From positions 62,001 through 126,000 of the forward strand of contig NZ_BMAQ01000005.1 in the NCBI RefSeq assembly GCF_015472005.1: a DNA stretch of 64,000 nucleotides, in the 5' to 3' direction. Numbering within the stretch: position 1 is the first letter of the stretch; each line of letters begins with the position of its first letter. The stretch comes from Insulibacter thermoxylanivorax. GTDB taxonomy: Bacteria > Bacillota > Bacilli > Paenibacillales > DA-C8. Shown here piece after piece: positions 36,121 through 45,037 of the stretch. The notes under the pieces are model-generated. The model was given only the letters and a program-made list of their open reading frames with translations, was not told the origin of the DNA and made no database searches. Position numbers and translations under genes: made by a program.

Positions 36121-36557
36121 TCGTGACACGATAAGAAGTGTTGACTCAGCGTGCAATCCGCTCCATTCGGTCGTGAAACGACAAGAAGTATCGACTCGAC
36201 GTGCGCTCCCCCTCCATCCGCTCGTGAAACGACAAGAAGTGTTGACTCAGCGTGCAATCCGCTCCATCCGCTCATGAAACGACAAAAAGTGTCGACTGAG
36301 CGTGTGCTCCCGCTCCATCCGCTCGTGAAACGACAAGAAGTATCGACTCGGCGTGCGCTCCCCCTCCATCCGCTCGTGAAACGACAAAAAGTGTCGACTG
36401 AGCGTGCGCTCCCGCTCCATTCGGTCGTGAAACGACAAGAAGTGTCGACTGAGCGTGCGCTCCCGCTCCATTCGGTCGTGAAACGACAAGAAGTATCGAC
36501 CCAGCGTGCAATCCCCTCCATCCGCCTGTGAAACGACAAGAAGTGTCGACTCAGCAC
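36121..36557. repeat. Tandem array of about 8.5 units of 50-51 bp
   Basis: Units start at 36121, 36171, 36222, 36272, 36323, 36374, 36425, 36476 and 36526 (the last is partial). Each reads roughly TCGTGAAACGACAAGAAGT, then RTCGACTSAGCGTGC, then CTCCATYCG. Copies are 80-95 percent alike by eye. Each unit has a small palindrome TCGT-GAA-ACGA and a TCGAC core. Lengths alternate between 50 and 51, which breaks long reading frames, so I regard it as non-coding. It fills the space between the terminator at 36080 and the yqfC promoter. Confidence 0.95.
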
Positions 36558-36562
36558 CAATC

Positions 36563-36589
36563 ATATTTCCCTGCTTCTCCGCATATGGT
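36563..36589 (+). promoter_or_regulatory. Sigma-E-like sporulation promoter of yqfC
   Basis: CATATT with ATATT at 36563-36567, a 14-base spacer and CATATGGT at 36582-36589. This compares with the sigma-E consensus ATATT-N14-CATACAnT (mother-cell sigma factor). yqfC/yqfD are sigma-E genes in B. subtilis. The -10 match is partial. Confidence 0.45.
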
Positions 36590-36647
36590 TGTAGAAGCCT
36601 GCGCTTCTATACAGATGTTGGATGAGACGAAGGAGGGGCTGTAGCAG

Positions 36648-36941
36648 ATGCCTCCATTAGGCAAGAGATTGCGCAAATTGACCGCCCAGTTTCTTGATCT
36701 TCCCAAGGATGTTATCTTCGATATCCCCCGTATTACGATGATCGGCAATATGCAGCTGTATATCGAAAATCATCGCGGTGTCATGGCGTTTTCTGATCGG
36801 CTGCTGCGGTTAAGGCTTAGTTCGGGCTGTTTGGAGATCGAAGGACGGGATCTAGTGATCAGAGCAATTCTGACGGAGGAAGTCTTTATCGAGGGGACCA
36901 TTGATCAAGTGAAGTATATGTACGACGATCAAGACAAGTAG
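36648..36941 (+). CDS. yqfC: Sporulation protein YqfC
   Basis: 97 residues, a member of the YabP/YqfC family. Recognisable features are the basic start, LDLPKDVIFDIPRITMIGN and NHRGVMAFSD. Its exact role in sporulation is unknown; the family is expressed in the mother cell. The ATG at 36648 follows GAAGGAGGGG. In B. subtilis yqfC is next to yqfD; here 370 bases of repeat-like sequence lie between them. Confidence 0.9.
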   Translation: MPPLGKRLRKLTAQFLDLPKDVIFDIPRITMIGNMQLYIENHRGVMAFSDRLLRLRLSSGCLEIEGRDLVIRAILTEEVFIEGTIDQVKYMYDDQDK

Positions 36942-37311
36942 CACAAAGTTCAGCATCTTGTTTGAGGTGCATAACTATATCTGTGCAACCTGTGCAGTTG
37001 ACAGCATGCGGCGGGATACACGGCATTGCTCTAAAAGCCAACATCATGCGCTGGGCGCGTGACAATTTTCCGTAACAATCAACGTCAGCATCAGCGCTAA
37101 GCCGCTTAAGCATCACCACGCGATCCATGCGCTGAGATGCATGACATGATCATAACGGTGAACATCATGCGGGGAGATTCGCCGCATAACCATAACCGTC
37201 AGCACCTTGCGGAACTGTGCAAAAGAAAAAGCATCAAGCGCTATGACGGAGAAGACAACAATATGACGACATGACACGCATCACTAATTCTCGAACATAG
37301 GGGGAGCGGTT
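36942..37311. other. Gene-free spacer with degenerate short repeats
   Basis: Loose copies of a CATCATGCG-like motif occur near 37001, 37040, 37086, 37109, 37122, 37161, 37200 and 37230. Several are 39 bases apart, including AACATCATGCG at 37040 and 37161. No open frame with a ribosome binding site, terminator or clear promoter is seen, although TTGACA occurs at 36998-37003. It may be a decayed repeat array. Confidence 0.4.
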
Positions 37312-38553
37312 ATGCAATCCAATCTCGTATCATTGATCAGAGGATTCGTACGCTTGCGTGTACGCGGCGAGCGGGTTGAGGCATTCCTTAATCGTTTGGT
37401 GGACGAGCACATCCTCGTCTGGAATATCTCGTGTTTGCCGGACCGGGGTGAGATTGAATTGGATATTCATCTCAGCGATTTTTTTCGTCTGCGTGCATGG
37501 TTGAGAGAGACGGGCTGCCGCATGCGCGTGCTCGCACGCTTCGGCATGCCGTTCTGGCTGGCGCGCCTCGGCGAAAGAAAGTTCTGGGCGGCTGGTTTGA
37601 TTTTGTTCGTCCTCGGATTGTACATGTTGTCATCGTTTGTATGGTCCATCGATGTAGTCGGCAACAGCCGGCTCAGCACGCAGGAGGTACGGGAGATTGC
37701 AGCCGCACAAGGCATCCGCCCGTGGGCCTGGAAGTTCCGCTTGCCTCAGGTCGATGAACTGTCCACGCGCATGATGCAGCACCTCCCCGATGCCGCTTGG
37801 GTTGGCGTGTCCATACAAGGCACGCGGGTCACCATCGAGATCGTGGAAACGACTGTTCCCGAACCGCGGGAACTATTGAGTCCGCGGCACCTCGTATCAA
37901 CTTCTGATGCTGTTATCACGCATATATTTGCGGAAGAGGGCAAGCCCATGGTGCGGCGGAATATGAGGGTTAAGAAAGGGGATATTCTGATCTCTGGACT
38001 CATAGGCAATGAGGTACATCAGCGGGCTGTCGTTGCCAAAGGAGAGGTCAGAGGTCTTGTTTGGCATGAATACGAGATTCGCGTGCCGCTTAATCAGCAA
38101 CGCAAGGTGTACACAGGCAATGAGCAGCAGCGCTTCTATCTCGTCTTAGGAAACCGCGCATTGCAGATCTCAGGATATGGGCAGGAGGATTTCGAGGAAG
38201 AGGCCGTCTTTACCGATCGCAAAGAATTAAGATGGCGCAGCTACTCCATCCCCTTCGGCTGGATGAAGCAATCTGCGAAAGAAGTGAGGTTGGAGGAGGT
38301 TAAGTTGAGCGAGTCCGCTGCACGGGAGATGGGGTTGTCGCAGGCCCGTGCGGATGTATATGCTAAGTTCGGGAGAGAAGCACAAATTCATGACGAAAAA
38401 ATTTTGCATGTGGATGTGCAGAATGGTAAAGTTTATATGAAAGTACTGTTTGAAGTGGAGCATGAGATCAGCGAGGAACTGCCTATCGTGTATATCGAAG
38501 ATCCAGGTTCTGATGATCACGAGATGGAGGGAACGGACGACAGCAGCAGTTAA
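37312..38553 (+). CDS. yqfD: Sporulation protein YqfD
   Basis: 413 residues. A short cytoplasmic start (RGFVRLRVRGERVEAFLN) is followed by one membrane segment near 87-108 (FWAAGLILFVLGLYMLSSFV). A POTRA-like extracytoplasmic region (SIDVVGNSRLSTQEVREIA) and a long beta-rich domain follow. It is required at an intermediate stage of sporulation in B. subtilis (related to SpoIVFD-era functions). The molecular role is not defined. The ATG at 37312 follows GGGGGAG. The C-terminal 15 residues are acidic and Ser-rich. Confidence 0.92.
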   Translation: MQSNLVSLIRGFVRLRVRGERVEAFLNRLVDEHILVWNISCLPDRGEIELDIHLSDFFRLRAWLRETGCRMRVLARFGMPFWLARLGERKFWAAGLILFVLGLYMLSSFVWSIDVVGNSRLSTQEVREIAAAQGIRPWAWKFRLPQVDELSTRMMQHLPDAAWVGVSIQGTRVTIEIVETTVPEPRELLSPRHLVSTSDAVITHIFAEEGKPMVRRNMRVKKGDILISGLIGNEVHQRAVVAKGEVRGLVWHEYEIRVPLNQQRKVYTGNEQQRFYLVLGNRALQISGYGQEDFEEEAVFTDRKELRWRSYSIPFGWMKQSAKEVRLEEVKLSESAAREMGLSQARADVYAKFGREAQIHDEKILHVDVQNGKVYMKVLFEVEHEISEELPIVYIEDPGSDDHEMEGTDDSSS

Positions 38554-38883
38554 TCAGCATATGTCATAATGCCGAGCTTTAAACGTCCTTCTAATATCGA
38601 CAGGAACCGTGATATATTATTAATTGCCATATACATATAGCAGCATAACAGCGATGCATGAACGTGAGGAGACTGTACAACAGCAAGAGAATGCTGTTCA
38701 AGTTGCACAGACTGCCTCATGAGCGACCGTTCAACTGGAACAGGCTGTCTAATAACCATGACTCAACTGGTCCAATATACAAGTATTGAGGTCCAAGGTA
38801 ACAGCCATTGGTTCCAAGTTAACGTCACTTCATGCATCATACCCAACTATAACAGACGATGAACAGGTAAGGAGATTGAGAGA
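38554..38883. other. Gene-free spacer before phoH
   Basis: An A/T-rich stretch at about 38608-38640 is the best promoter candidate region but shows no well-spaced pair of boxes. A 41-codon frame from a GTG near 38664 has no ribosome binding site. Imperfect repeats of CAACTGG and TCCAAG occur at 38730-38820. I assign nothing else. Confidence 0.4.
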
Positions 38884-39852
38884 TTGCACAACGCGAACAA
38901 AACCATACAGATCGCCCTCAGAAACATGGCTGAAGGGTTGGCTCTATTCGGCCCCCAAGACAGATACCTGCGATTAATCGAAGAGAAATACCAAGCCAAG
39001 ATCATGTCGCGGGAAGAGGAGGTTGTGATCGCAGGGGAGAGCAAGGAACTCGACAGCTTGGAGCAATTGTTCCGCGTCTTGCTCACCCTTATCCGCCAGG
39101 GCCATCAATTAAATGAACGGGATATCGCCTACGCCATCGAGCTCAGCAAGACACTGCAAGCGGACGAGCTTCTCGATCTGTACAAGGCGGAGATCACGAC
39201 GACATACCGAGGCAAGCCCATACGCGTCAAGACGATCGGACAGCGGCACTATGTGACGACGATCCGCAAGAAGGACATCGTCTTCGGCGTAGGGCCGGCG
39301 GGTACCGGCAAGACCTATCTGGCCGTAGTACTTGCAGTTGTCGCTTTGAAACAAGGCGCGGTGAAGCGGATCGTGCTGACAAGACCCGCCGTTGAAGCCG
39401 GGGAGAACCTTGGTTTTCTGCCAGGCGACCTGCAGGAAAAGGTTGACCCGTATCTGCGGCCATTGTATGATGCACTTAACGATGTACTGGGTCCTGAACA
39501 AGTAGCCAAATCCATGGAACGCGGTTTCATAGAGATCGCTCCTTTGGCCTATATGCGTGGAAGAACACTGGATGACTCCTTCATCATCCTCGATGAAGCA
39601 CAGAATACAACAACTGAACAGATGAAGATGTTCTTGACCAGGCTCGGCTTCGGATCGAAGATGGTCATCACCGGTGACATCACCCAGATCGATCTGCCCC
39701 GCGGCAAGACCAGCGGGTTGATCGAAGCAGAGCGCATCTTGAAGGACATCGATGAGATCGGTTTTATTCACTTTACGGAGCAGGACGTCGTGCGTCATTC
39801 TTTGGTTCAGAAGATCATCAATGCCTACAACAAGAATGACAATCAAGTATAG
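38884..39852 (+). CDS. phoH: PhoH family ATPase
   Basis: 322 residues. An N-terminal KH-like region is followed by an ATPase domain with Walker A GPAGTGKTYLAV, PGDLQEKVDPYLRPLYD and the Walker B/DEAD-like IILDEAQNTT. PhoH-like proteins next to ybeY are thought to act in RNA metabolism and ribosome quality, together with YbeY. The start is a TTG at 38884, with AAGGAG (38869-38874) 9 bases upstream. It heads phoH-pgpH-ybeY-dgkA-cdd-era. Confidence 0.94.
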   Translation: MHNANKTIQIALRNMAEGLALFGPQDRYLRLIEEKYQAKIMSREEEVVIAGESKELDSLEQLFRVLLTLIRQGHQLNERDIAYAIELSKTLQADELLDLYKAEITTTYRGKPIRVKTIGQRHYVTTIRKKDIVFGVGPAGTGKTYLAVVLAVVALKQGAVKRIVLTRPAVEAGENLGFLPGDLQEKVDPYLRPLYDALNDVLGPEQVAKSMERGFIEIAPLAYMRGRTLDDSFIILDEAQNTTTEQMKMFLTRLGFGSKMVITGDITQIDLPRGKTSGLIEAERILKDIDEIGFIHFTEQDVVRHSLVQKIINAYNKNDNQV

Positions 39853-39867
39853 AAAGGACTTGTCTTC

Positions 39868-42141
39868 ATGATGCAATCACAGTCTGCCCGGCAAGGTTCA
39901 CAGGCCGCCGATTCCAGCAGAAAATCGATCTTAAACGGCTGGAAGGACAGCCTCGGCGTGCGGATCGCCTTGTTTTTCTGCTTGGCGGTGCTGTTCTATG
40001 TGTCGACCAGCGATAAGCTGCTGCCCAAGACCTACAATCTTGAACCCGGCATGGTCAGCGAACACACGATCCTCGCGCCGAAGCAGATTCCCAATGAGGC
40101 AGCGACGCGCAAAGCTCAGGATGAAGCCGCCGAGAGGGTGCAGCCGGTCTACGCCGTTGTCCCTATGCAGAACGGTGAATTGCTGAGTATTCTCTTTGAT
40201 AAATTGGAACAGATCAATGGGGATCCGACGTTTACCAACAGCGAACGCTATGAGTTGTTTCCGAAGGTGTTTCCGGCGGAATATGAAGCTTTCTTCGAAC
40301 AGAAGATCAATGCTTGGGAGGCATCCAATACTTACAATGAATCGGTCTTAACGGCGATGCGCAACGCTATCCAAGACCAAGCGTACCGCATCCCGCAGGA
40401 ATCCTATTACAAATTCACCCGTTTGTCTGCTGAGACCCTCGAGCAGATGGAGACGGTGGCCCTGCCGATCGTCAACAAGCTGATGAGCGAGCCGATCGAG
40501 AATGCGGAGCAGGCGAGAGCGCGCGTGGCCGAGATGGTCAATGCCTCCTCGCTCAATACCGCGTTGTCCAGAGAGATCGCTCAGGAAATCATTCGCTTCG
40601 TCATCACGCCGAACAAATTCAGCGACGCTGAAGCGACGATCCAGGCTAAAGAAGCGGCACGCAACAATGTTGAGCCAATCTATATACAGAAGAATGAGGT
40701 GCTCGTAAGGCAAGGTGAGATGATCACGCCGGAGCTCTATCAGATTCTGCAGCAATATGATCTGCTCGGGACCGAGATCAACTACGCCGCTCAGTTCGGC
40801 TTGATCCTGTTGATCTTGCTTATGGCAGCTGTTCTGTATTGGTATATCCGCCAAAGCGATCTGAACATCCGGCATAACAACGTACAGCTCCTGATGCTGC
40901 TCTTGATCTTCGTGATCAATGTGATTGTGATGAAGATCGTCGCTCTCGCGCAGAGTCAGGATTATCCATATCTTGGCTACCTGGCGCCGGCTGCACTGGG
41001 CAGCATGTTGATCGCGATCTTACTGGAAGGACGACTGGCGATTGTTTGCTCGGTCATCTTCTCGATTCTGTCCAGCATTATCTTCAACTCGGCAACGAAT
41101 GATCAGCTGTTTGATTATCATTATGGCTTCGTATCACTCGTTGTCTGCTTCGCGGCGGTATTCGCGATTCAGAAGGCGAGTCAGCGGTCGGCGATCCTTA
41201 AGACGGGGCTGCTCATCTCGCTGCTTGGAGGATTGGCCGTCCTCAGCATCACTCTGCTGCAGGATCAGTATGATCTTGAGAGCATTGCGCTTTCTTTGGT
41301 TTTCGTCCTGGCGAGCGGCCTCTTGACCGCTGTGCTCGCCATCGGACTCTTGCCGTTCTTCGAGGTATCCTTCGGCATCCTGTCGCCGCTGAAGCTCATC
41401 GAGCTGTCCAATCCGAATCACCCGCTGCTTCGCAAGCTTCTCGTGGAGACGCCGGGCACCTACCATCACAGCGTCATGGTGGGCAACTTGGCAGAAGCGG
41501 CAGCGGAAGCGATTGGCGCCAACGGTCTGCTGTGCCGGGTCGGTTCATTCTACCATGACATCGGCAAGACGAAGCGGCCAAGCTACTTCATCGAAAATCA
41601 AGGCAATATGGGCAACCCGCACGATGATCTGGATCCGAGCATCAGCAAGGAGATCATCATCGCCCATGCACGGGACGGCGAGCAGATGCTGCGCGAGTAC
41701 AAGATGCCGAAGCAGCTTCGTGACATCGCTGAGCAGCACCATGGCACCACGCTGCTCAAATATTTCTACCATAAGGCGATCAAGCTGGCGGAGGAGAACA
41801 ACCAGCCAATTGACTTCACCGAGGAGGATTATCGCTATCCAGGTCCGAAGGCGCAAACGAAGGAAGCAGCGATTGTCGGCATTGCCGATTCGGTGGAGGC
41901 GGCGGTTCGCTCGCTGCATAATCCGTCGCTGGAACAGATCAGCGCGCTGGTGGACAAGATCATTAAGGACAGGCTGGAGGACAACCAGTTCAACGAATGC
42001 GATCTAACCCTGCGAGAATTGGACATCATCGGAAGCACGCTGAAGGAATCCCTTCTCGGCATCTTCCATTCCCGCATCGAATACCCGGAGGATACGCCTA
42101 AGAAGACGGAGGATGGAGAAAGCTCCACGAATACGGCTTAG
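39868..42141 (+). CDS. pgpH: c-di-AMP phosphodiesterase PgpH (7TMR-HD)
   Basis: 757 residues. One N-terminal membrane segment (about 31-48) precedes an extracellular 7TM-HDED domain of about 240 residues. Seven membrane helices follow (about 310-500), then a cytoplasmic HD phosphohydrolase domain. Its motif begins HHSVMVGNLAEAAA and the HD pair is in FYHDIGKTKRP near 562. It degrades the second messenger c-di-AMP. An ATG at 39868 and another at 39871 are both possible; AAAGGAC lies just upstream. It follows phoH by 15 bases. Confidence 0.95.
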   Translation: MMQSQSARQGSQAADSSRKSILNGWKDSLGVRIALFFCLAVLFYVSTSDKLLPKTYNLEPGMVSEHTILAPKQIPNEAATRKAQDEAAERVQPVYAVVPMQNGELLSILFDKLEQINGDPTFTNSERYELFPKVFPAEYEAFFEQKINAWEASNTYNESVLTAMRNAIQDQAYRIPQESYYKFTRLSAETLEQMETVALPIVNKLMSEPIENAEQARARVAEMVNASSLNTALSREIAQEIIRFVITPNKFSDAEATIQAKEAARNNVEPIYIQKNEVLVRQGEMITPELYQILQQYDLLGTEINYAAQFGLILLILLMAAVLYWYIRQSDLNIRHNNVQLLMLLLIFVINVIVMKIVALAQSQDYPYLGYLAPAALGSMLIAILLEGRLAIVCSVIFSILSSIIFNSATNDQLFDYHYGFVSLVVCFAAVFAIQKASQRSAILKTGLLISLLGGLAVLSITLLQDQYDLESIALSLVFVLASGLLTAVLAIGLLPFFEVSFGILSPLKLIELSNPNHPLLRKLLVETPGTYHHSVMVGNLAEAAAEAIGANGLLCRVGSFYHDIGKTKRPSYFIENQGNMGNPHDDLDPSISKEIIIAHARDGEQMLREYKMPKQLRDIAEQHHGTTLLKYFYHKAIKLAEENNQPIDFTEEDYRYPGPKAQTKEAAIVGIADSVEAAVRSLHNPSLEQISALVDKIIKDRLEDNQFNECDLTLRELDIIGSTLKESLLGIFHSRIEYPEDTPKKTEDGESSTNTA

Positions 42142-42266
42142 GTCTAGACGCGGAGCGCTGGAATACCAGCTCTTGTCTTCGAGCATCAGTATCCAGCGTT
42201 TCATGAGGGACTATGCGGGCTCGGTGCGGCCGGGCCCGATATCATCAAAGCGAGGAGATACGAAGG

Positions 42267-42752
42267 ATGGCAGTTACCCTGATCTGCATAAACGAACAAG
42301 ACCATTATCCGCTTCCCGAATCGTGGACACCTATGCTGGAGAAGCTGCTGCACATTGCCGCCGAGCATGAACAAGTAAGCGCCGGCGAAGTGGCTCTCAC
42401 CTTCGTGGATGATGCTCAGATCCATGAGCTTAACCGCACTTACCGCGGCATCGATCGGCCGACGGATGTGTTGTCTTTCCCGATGTTGGAAGTGGGCGGG
42501 GAGGAGCTTAAGGTCACCTTCGATGAAGCGGAAGATGCGCCGGAGGAGATGCTCGGCGACATCATCATCTCCGTCGAGCGGGCCATCGCCCAGAGCGAGG
42601 ATTACGGCCACAGCCTTGAACGGGAGATCGGCTTCCTGTTCGTGCATGGTTTCCTCCATCTGCTGGGGTATGATCACGGCGATGAAGAGGAAGAGAAGGT
42701 CATGTTTGCCAAGCAGGAACTTATCTTACAGAAGGCTGGTCTTGTTCGATGA
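42267..42752 (+). CDS. ybeY: rRNA maturation endoribonuclease YbeY
   Basis: 161 residues. The zinc motif H-x3-H-x5-H is HGFLHLLGYDH, and the preceding GIDRPTDVLSFPM and LGDIIIS segments are standard. It takes part in 16S 3'-end maturation and 70S quality control. I chose the ATG at 42267, preceded by GCGAGGAGAT; an in-frame codon at 42213 would put this site inside the gene. It overlaps dgkA by 4 bases (ATGA). Confidence 0.96.
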   Translation: MAVTLICINEQDHYPLPESWTPMLEKLLHIAAEHEQVSAGEVALTFVDDAQIHELNRTYRGIDRPTDVLSFPMLEVGGEELKVTFDEAEDAPEEMLGDIIISVERAIAQSEDYGHSLEREIGFLFVHGFLHLLGYDHGDEEEEKVMFAKQELILQKAGLVR

Positions 42753-43219
42753 GACCGGTTAGAACGAAGAAGCTGAAGCAAAGCTTCATGTATGCGATCG
42801 CGGGACTTCGCTATGCTTACGCGACGCAGTTGAATATGCGCATCCACATCGGGGCTGCGTGTGCGGCTGCGCTCTTGCTCTTATTGCTGCCGCTGAGCGC
42901 TTCAGAGGTACTGTTCGTATCCGCTGCCGTGTTTACCGTGATCATCTGCGAGCTGGCGAATACCGCTCTGGAATCCGTTGTCGATCTCGCCAGCCCTAAT
43001 CTTCATCCCTTAGCCCGCATAGCCAAAGATACCGCTGCAGCCGCCGTCATGGTGTCTGCTTTTTTTGCCGTTACGGTGGGGCTTGCGGTCTTCCTGCCGG
43101 CGATTCTGGAGATCCTGAAGAATGGCTACCAGCTGTCCCCGTCGATCCCCTCGCTGGCTGCAGCGATCGTGATCTTCACGATGGCGGCGATTGCCGGCGC
43201 TGCGAACAAACCGAGGTAA
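42749..43219 (+). CDS. dgkA: Diacylglycerol/undecaprenol kinase family protein
   Basis: 156 residues with about four membrane helices, the longer fourth being extra to the classical three. The motif ELANTALESVVDL holds the catalytic Glu and Asn. In B. subtilis this enzyme phosphorylates undecaprenol, recycling the cell-wall carrier lipid; that is family knowledge. The gene starts within the ybeY stop codon. Confidence 0.93.
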   Translation: MRPVRTKKLKQSFMYAIAGLRYAYATQLNMRIHIGAACAAALLLLLLPLSASEVLFVSAAVFTVIICELANTALESVVDLASPNLHPLARIAKDTAAAAVMVSAFFAVTVGLAVFLPAILEILKNGYQLSPSIPSLAAAIVIFTMAAIAGAANKPR

Positions 43220-43324
43220 TACGGGTATCCTATAACCATAGGCAAACATCAAGCACATAAGTAAAGGTTTGCCAGCAACAAGCACAGAGACGGCAGCCGC
43301 AGCATGCGCAAGGAGTTGATGGAA

Positions 43325-43831
43325 ATGTTAGGAATGGTCATCGATCAGGCATCGCTCAGCGAGATAGAGCGGCTGGTGTTGCAGCACGCCGGGCAAGCTC
43401 GTGAGCACGCTTACGTGCCGTATTCGAAGTTTCAGGTCGGCGCAGCCGTGCTGGCCGAGGATGGACAGATCTACGGCGGCTGCAACATCGAGAATGCCGC
43501 CTATGGCAGCACGAACTGTGCAGAGCGTTCCGCGTTGTATCACGCGGTATCCCGCGGGATGAAGCCGGGAACATTCCGGATGCTGGCGGTCATCGGTGAG
43601 ACGGAAAGGCCGATCACGCCCTGCGGCGCTTGCAGACAGGTGATCGCAGAGCTGTGTCCGCCGGAGATGCCGGTGATCCTGGCCAACCTGCAAGGGCAGG
43701 TCATGCGCACGACAGTATCCGCTCTGCTGCCTGGTGCATTCACTTCGCAAGCGCTGGAAAGCGGAAACCGCGATGAAGACCATGAACCATCATCAAAGGA
43801 TAGAATGAGATCAGAAGGAGAGACCTTATGA
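43325..43831 (+). CDS. cdd: Cytidine deaminase
   Basis: 168 residues. Zinc ligands and catalytic Glu are in N-C-A-E-R-S-A and the P-C-G-A-C-R-Q motif; the substrate loop is [10 protein letters not shown]. It deaminates cytidine and deoxycytidine. The C-terminus has about 25 extra hydrophilic residues compared with the usual 132-136 residue enzyme, and this tail overlaps the era start (ATGA). I chose the ATG at 43325 because AAGGAG (43310-43315) lies 9 bases upstream; the ATG at 43304 would include that site. Confidence 0.93.
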   Translation: MLGMVIDQASLSEIERLVLQHAGQAREHAYVPYSKFQVGAAVLAEDGQIYGGCNIENAAYGSTNCAERSALYHAVSRGMKPGTFRMLAVIGETERPITPCGACRQVIAELCPPEMPVILANLQGQVMRTTVSALLPGAFTSQALESGNRDEDHEPSSKDRMRSEGETL

Positions 43832-44730
43832 ATCCGAAACAAACTTATCGATCTGGTTTTGTTACACTGGTCGGCAGACCGAATGTCGGCAAATCCACCT
43901 TGCTGAACCAAATCGTCGGGCAAAAGGTTGCCATCATGTCCGATAAACCGCAGACGACGCGCAATAAGATCCAGGCCGTCTATACGACGGATCATGCGCA
44001 GATCGTCTTTTTGGATACACCGGGGATCCACAAACCGAAGCACAAACTCGGCGATTACATGGTGAAGACAGCGACATCGACGCTGAACGAAGTAGATCTC
44101 ATCCTGTTCTTGATCGATGTGAGCGAAGAGCTTGGCGGCGGAGACCGTTTTATCATGAAGCAATTCGAAGGCGTGAATACGCCTGTCTTTTGCGTGATGA
44201 ACAAGATCGATCTCGTCCGGCCGGAGAAATTGCTGGAGATCATCGCTCAGTACAAGGAAGAATACGATTTTGCAGAGTTCATCCCGGTCTCTGCTAAGCA
44301 GGGCAACAACGTGCAGACGCTGATCGATCAGATCCTCAAGCGTCTTCCCGAAGGTCCACAATACTATCCAGAAGATCAGATCACCGATCATCCCGAACAA
44401 TTCATCGTAGCCGAACTCATCCGCGAGAAGATTCTTCATGCAACCTATGAAGAGGTGCCCCATTCCATTGCTGTGCAGATTGAGGAGATGTATGTTCAGG
44501 ATAACGGCGTCGTCTATATCGGTGCTGTCATCTACGTCGAACGGGATTCACAGAAGGGAATCATCATCGGCAAACAGGGTTCGATGCTGAAGGAGATCGG
44601 CCGGCAGGCGCGCATGGATATCGAAGCGCTCCTTGGTTCGCGCATCTTCCTGGAACTCTGGGTCAAGGTCAAAAAAGATTGGCGCAATCATGATTTGGTC
44701 CTGCGTGATTTAGGCTTTCACAAAGAGTGA
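43828..44730 (+). CDS. era: GTPase Era
   Basis: 300 residues. G1 is GRPNVGKS (16-23), the switch region has QTTRNKIQ, G3 DTPGIHKP and G4 NKID. A C-terminal KH domain has [15 protein letters not shown]. Era binds the 3' end of 16S rRNA in 30S assembly. It starts 4 bases inside cdd, with AGAAGGAGAG upstream, so the cdd tail covers its ribosome binding site. Confidence 0.97.
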   Translation: MNPKQTYRSGFVTLVGRPNVGKSTLLNQIVGQKVAIMSDKPQTTRNKIQAVYTTDHAQIVFLDTPGIHKPKHKLGDYMVKTATSTLNEVDLILFLIDVSEELGGGDRFIMKQFEGVNTPVFCVMNKIDLVRPEKLLEIIAQYKEEYDFAEFIPVSAKQGNNVQTLIDQILKRLPEGPQYYPEDQITDHPEQFIVAELIREKILHATYEEVPHSIAVQIEEMYVQDNGVVYIGAVIYVERDSQKGIIIGKQGSMLKEIGRQARMDIEALLGSRIFLELWVKVKKDWRNHDLVLRDLGFHKE

Positions 44731-44863
44731 ATTTGCGCTACCATAAAAGGCAGGGTCATATTCATGTCATATATTTCAACGGATATTCGCCACGTTTTCG
44801 ATCTAACCTATAGGATGTTCGGCTGATGAAAGACCATTTCCTGATGTGAAAGGATGAATACGA

Positions 44864-45010
44864 ATGAGAGATTTTTCTTGGAAAGTATTCACGATGACCG
44901 GAGATGTCGATGCATACATGCTCTACAAGGAATCACTGAAGGAAGATGGGGACGAACAGGGAGAGGACATATGGAATGAAGAGGCGAGAGAGGAACATGA
45001 ACTTATGTAA
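44864..45010 (+). CDS. yqzL: YqzL family small protein
   Basis: 48 residues. The start MRDFSWKVFTMTGDVDAYML is the family signature. The rest is acidic. It lies between era and recO as in B. subtilis. The ribosome binding site AAAGGATGA is 7 bases before the ATG. Function unknown. Confidence 0.85.
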   Translation: MRDFSWKVFTMTGDVDAYMLYKESLKEDGDEQGEDIWNEEAREEHELM

Positions 45011-45037
45011 TCGCATAGGCAGGCGGCGAACTCCGGC

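Noticed and set aside
36121-36557. The repeat array as a CRISPR or as coding sequence
   Set aside because: There are no unique spacers between short identical repeats; the whole 50/51-bp unit repeats. Open frames on both strands through it have repetitive products (such as HFLSFHERMERER), no ribosome binding sites and depend on which units are 51 bases long.
38664-38789. 41-codon frame in the spacer before phoH
   Set aside because: It begins with GTG without a ribosome binding site and has no recognisable family or conserved features.
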